A stretch of 64,000 bases of DNA from Geobacter sp. (lineage in GTDB: Bacteria > Desulfobacterota > Desulfuromonadia > Geobacterales > DSM-12255). Below are positions 61,860-64,000 of the stretch, in pieces. Position 1 is the stretch's first letter. Every line of letters starts with the position of its first letter. Location of the stretch: contig WKKR01000002.1 of the NCBI GenBank assembly GCA_009684525.1, positions 868,001-932,000 of the forward strand, given 5' to 3'. The notes under the pieces were generated by a model. The model searched no databases, had not been told where the DNA came from, and was given only the letters and a program-made list of their open reading frames with translations. Both the position numbers and the translations under genes were made by a program.

Positions 61860-63512
61860 ATGACAGCAGAATCTGAACAGGGCCGGGGGCTCGATTTCAG
61901 GTTGAGTGCCGACGGCAGTCGGCTGCAAGCGGTCTATACGCCTGATGGACCGGTTGTCCCCGTAGATTTTGCCTGGTTGAAGCATGCCCTGGATATCCAG
62001 CGCACCGTGACAGGGCTCTATATCTTTGAAACCGTATCGGCTGAGCTGAAAAAACTGTACAATGCCGCTACCGGCCCCTTTACCATTGATATCGGCGAGC
62101 GCAGGGACGGCGCCGTCGCCATCAGCATGGCCCCTGACCTGATGTCCGCAACCCTTGCCATTTCCCCCCCCTATGGCGGAAAACCCGTTACCGCATCGCA
62201 AGTACATGATGCTCTCCGTGAGAAGCGGATCGTCAGCGGTATTCTTGCCGACGAGATCGAGACAGCGGTGTCAGTCGGCCGCGAACTCCGTGACGTGGTC
62301 ATTGCCACCGGGCGGCTGCCGGTGAACGGCGAACATGCACAGCTGGTGAGCCTGATCCCTGATGCCAGGGAACGGGAGCCGGTAGCCGATGATCAGGACA
62401 TAGTCGATTACCGGAATTTCAGCGATATTGTCAGCGTGCGGGAGATGACGCCGCTCATGCGTCGCATTCCCCCCACTCTCGGCATCCCTGGCGAAGACAT
62501 TCTGGGAACCCCGCTTCATGCCGAAGACGGGCAGGATCTCCAGTTTGCACCGGATCTGCAGGGTGTGGCCTCCGACCCCCAGGATAACGACCTGCTGCTA
62601 GCCTCCGTTGCCGGCATGCCGGTGCTGGTTGCCAATGGCGTGATCGTTGAGCCGGTGATCAAGGTGAAGAATGTCGATCTTTCCACCGGCAATCTCCACT
62701 TCGACGGATCGGTGGAAGTGGCCGGCGATGTCAGGGAGGGGATGGAGCTCGTGGTTGCGGGGGAAATCACCATTGGTGGTGTGGTGGAGGCGGCGAACAT
62801 CGAGTGCGGCGGCGACATCTCCATCAAGGGCGGAATCATCGGCCATGGCGAGATTCGCAACCAGAACGGCGAACTCGGGCCGGAACATGCCTATGTGGTG
62901 ACCGGTGGCTCCCTGTCGGTTCTTTTTGTGGAAAATGCCTGCGTGGAAGCGGCCGGAGACATCCTGGTGAAGGAACTGGCCATGCAAAGCGAATTGACGG
63001 CTGGTGGCGAGATTGCTATCGGTGAGGAGGGTTCCCGCAAGGGACATCTGATCGGAGGGGTCTGCAGGGCTGCGCGTAAGGTGCGGGCGATCGTTGTCGG
63101 GTCTCGCGCTGGGGTGCAGACCAGGATCGAGGTGGGGGTAGATCCGATGGCCAGCGAGAAACTCGAAGAGGTGAACGGCCTGCTCCTCTCCCGGGAGAAA
63201 GATCTGCAGGAGGTCGAAAAGGATCTTGCCTATTGTCGCGAGAATCCCGGCCGGGTGGACGCCGACCGTTCCCGTGAGCTGAAGGAGTCTTTCAGCTCGC
63301 TGCAGGGAGAACTGACTGAACTCGCCCAGCAGAAGAAACGCTTGCTGAAAAGGTTGGAGCCGGATGCCGAAGCGTGCGTCGAAGTTGAGCGCGACATCTA
63401 TTATGGTGTGGTGGTGCGCATCGGCGACCGCCAGAGCCAGTTGGACGACGACCAGTTCGGCGGGACCTTCCGCCGCATCGAAAACGAGGTGGTATTCCTG
63501 CCCCGCACCTGA
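61860..63512 (+). CDS. FapA/DUF342 family polymer-like protein
   Basis: 550 residues from the ATG at 61860 (AGGAGG upstream; an in-frame TTG at 61851 is too close). An N-terminal mixed domain, then the DUF342 core with a glycine-rich beta-helix (VEVAGDVREGMELVVAGEIT, GVVEAANIECGGDISIKGGI, LTAGGEIAIGEEGSRKGHLI) and a C-terminal coiled coil (SREKDLQEVEKDLAYCREN). Members are called flagellar assembly protein A and affect flagellar placement or chemotaxis. A FliA-type promoter upstream fits that role. No flagellar structural gene is in the window. Confidence 0.88.
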   Translation: MTAESEQGRGLDFRLSADGSRLQAVYTPDGPVVPVDFAWLKHALDIQRTVTGLYIFETVSAELKKLYNAATGPFTIDIGERRDGAVAISMAPDLMSATLAISPPYGGKPVTASQVHDALREKRIVSGILADEIETAVSVGRELRDVVIATGRLPVNGEHAQLVSLIPDAREREPVADDQDIVDYRNFSDIVSVREMTPLMRRIPPTLGIPGEDILGTPLHAEDGQDLQFAPDLQGVASDPQDNDLLLASVAGMPVLVANGVIVEPVIKVKNVDLSTGNLHFDGSVEVAGDVREGMELVVAGEITIGGVVEAANIECGGDISIKGGIIGHGEIRNQNGELGPEHAYVVTGGSLSVLFVENACVEAAGDILVKELAMQSELTAGGEIAIGEEGSRKGHLIGGVCRAARKVRAIVVGSRAGVQTRIEVGVDPMASEKLEEVNGLLLSREKDLQEVEKDLAYCRENPGRVDADRSRELKESFSSLQGELTELAQQKKRLLKRLEPDAEACVEVERDIYYGVVVRIGDRQSQLDDDQFGGTFRRIENEVVFLPRT

Positions 63513-63610
63513 CGCTTTCCCCCGCAACCGCGTCGATGACCCGCTGCCGGTCGATCGGCGCCCCCCTTTCCCGCTGTGAATCTCTGTTGCATGGTAGTTG
63601 CACGGTCTCT

Positions 63611-64000
63611 TTATTGGGCTCTCTTCTCCTCATTTGAAAAAACCCGTGTCGAAATGGCGAAATCAGGTGGATTTGCCAGGGTCTTTTTCACGGTGCAGAG
63701 TTCTGCCGACTTGACCAGGGCGTTATGGTATTTCTCCGGGAATTGCGGTGGGACGCGGATCTCCAAACCGACCTTTGCCAGGCGTTGCTTGCCGTCGGCG
63801 GATTCGGTGAATTCCATGGTCTGGTGAATGGTGATCTCTTCGGTGGGGATGCCCCTCTGTTCGCAGAAAGCCCCGACGTACACACCGGCGCAGGTCCCCA
63901 GGGAAGCCAGAAAGAGTTGAAAGGGAGTGGGTGCCGAGCCGGTTCCGCCCGCTTCGACCGGTTGATCGGTGACGACCTGGTACGAGTCGAATTCAGCCGA
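63611..64000 (-). CDS. OsmC/Ohr-family protein, 5' end outside the window
   Basis: 130 codons are visible, entering from the right edge without a start. The segment PTPFQLFLASLGTCAGVYVG and the following AFCEQRGIP carry the two OsmC cysteines that reduce organic peroxides, and the end is VPPQFPEKYHNALVKSAELC then TVKKTLANPPDF. An internal GTG at 63883 is not the start because family residues continue upstream to the edge. Cytoplasmic thiol peroxidase or related protein. Confidence 0.85.
   Translation of the reverse strand, partial: SAEFDSYQVVTDQPVEAGGTGSAPTPFQLFLASLGTCAGVYVGAFCEQRGIPTEEITIHQTMEFTESADGKQRLAKVGLEIRVPPQFPEKYHNALVKSAELCTVKKTLANPPDFAISTRVFSNEEKRAQ

Overview
The window looks like part of a chromosome from a Geobacter-type bacterium (Desulfuromonadales/Geobacteraceae). 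The evidence is a triheme PpcA-type cytochrome c7, a fused nuoBCD gene, an SfrAB-type NADPH/Fe(III) oxidoreductase pair, two bacteriohemerythrins, a PEP-CTERM protein and the DNA housekeeping set (polA, priA, mutS2, recO, dnaB). Most of it is GC-rich, densely packed and conventional. The first ~3.6 kb is visibly AT-richer and looks like accessory DNA.

Layout. 1-3600: two putative lipoprotein genes, a small acidic protein, a decayed group II intron 3' end, and a two-gene operon pairing a Ser/Thr protein kinase with a RuvC/RNase H-like protein. 3700-22540 (minus strand): a cytochrome c7 gene and one long complex I (nuo) cluster in the order A-BCD-E-[cytochrome c]-[DUF488]-F-[V4R]-[GGDEF]-G-[Ada-like]-H-[ankyrin]-[DAC-like]-I-J-K-L-M-N. 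All subunits are present, but regulatory and redox genes sit between them. Immediately upstream, and probably co-transcribed, are a peroxiredoxin, a hemerythrin and a thioredoxin whose first active-site cysteine codon is UGA, a likely selenoprotein. 24-34 kb: pentapeptide-repeat protein, priA, flavodiiron protein, hslO, nfo, PEP-CTERM protein with a sigma-54-like promoter, HIT protein and dapF. 34-45 kb: Rrf2 regulator, larE, hsp20, polA, a PhnD-like binding protein next to a hybrid histidine kinase, sfsA and zinc-ribbon proteins. 45-55.5 kb: release-factor-like protein, mutS2, hemerythrin, EAL-HDOD protein, cheD, a histidine-kinase-like protein lacking its phospho-acceptor His, folA, recO and dnaB. 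55.6-64 kb: sfrA/sfrB, an M29-type aminopeptidase, a FapA/DUF342 protein behind a sigma-28-like promoter, and a partial OsmC-family gene.

At least five copies of one imperfect palindromic repeat family lie between genes (22033, 25123, 32593, 35849, 45083). They share a central hairpin with paired substitutions, and one copy encodes the last codons of nuoA. A second short palindromic repeat (4082, 25072) and a terminal-inverted-repeat element (19481) are also present. No tRNA, rRNA, CRISPR array or intact transposase gene was seen.

The items most worth follow-up are the selenocysteine thioredoxin, the kinase/RuvC-like pair, the nucleotide-signalling genes inside the complex I operon (a GGDEF protein and a degenerate DAC-like protein), and the palindromic repeat family.
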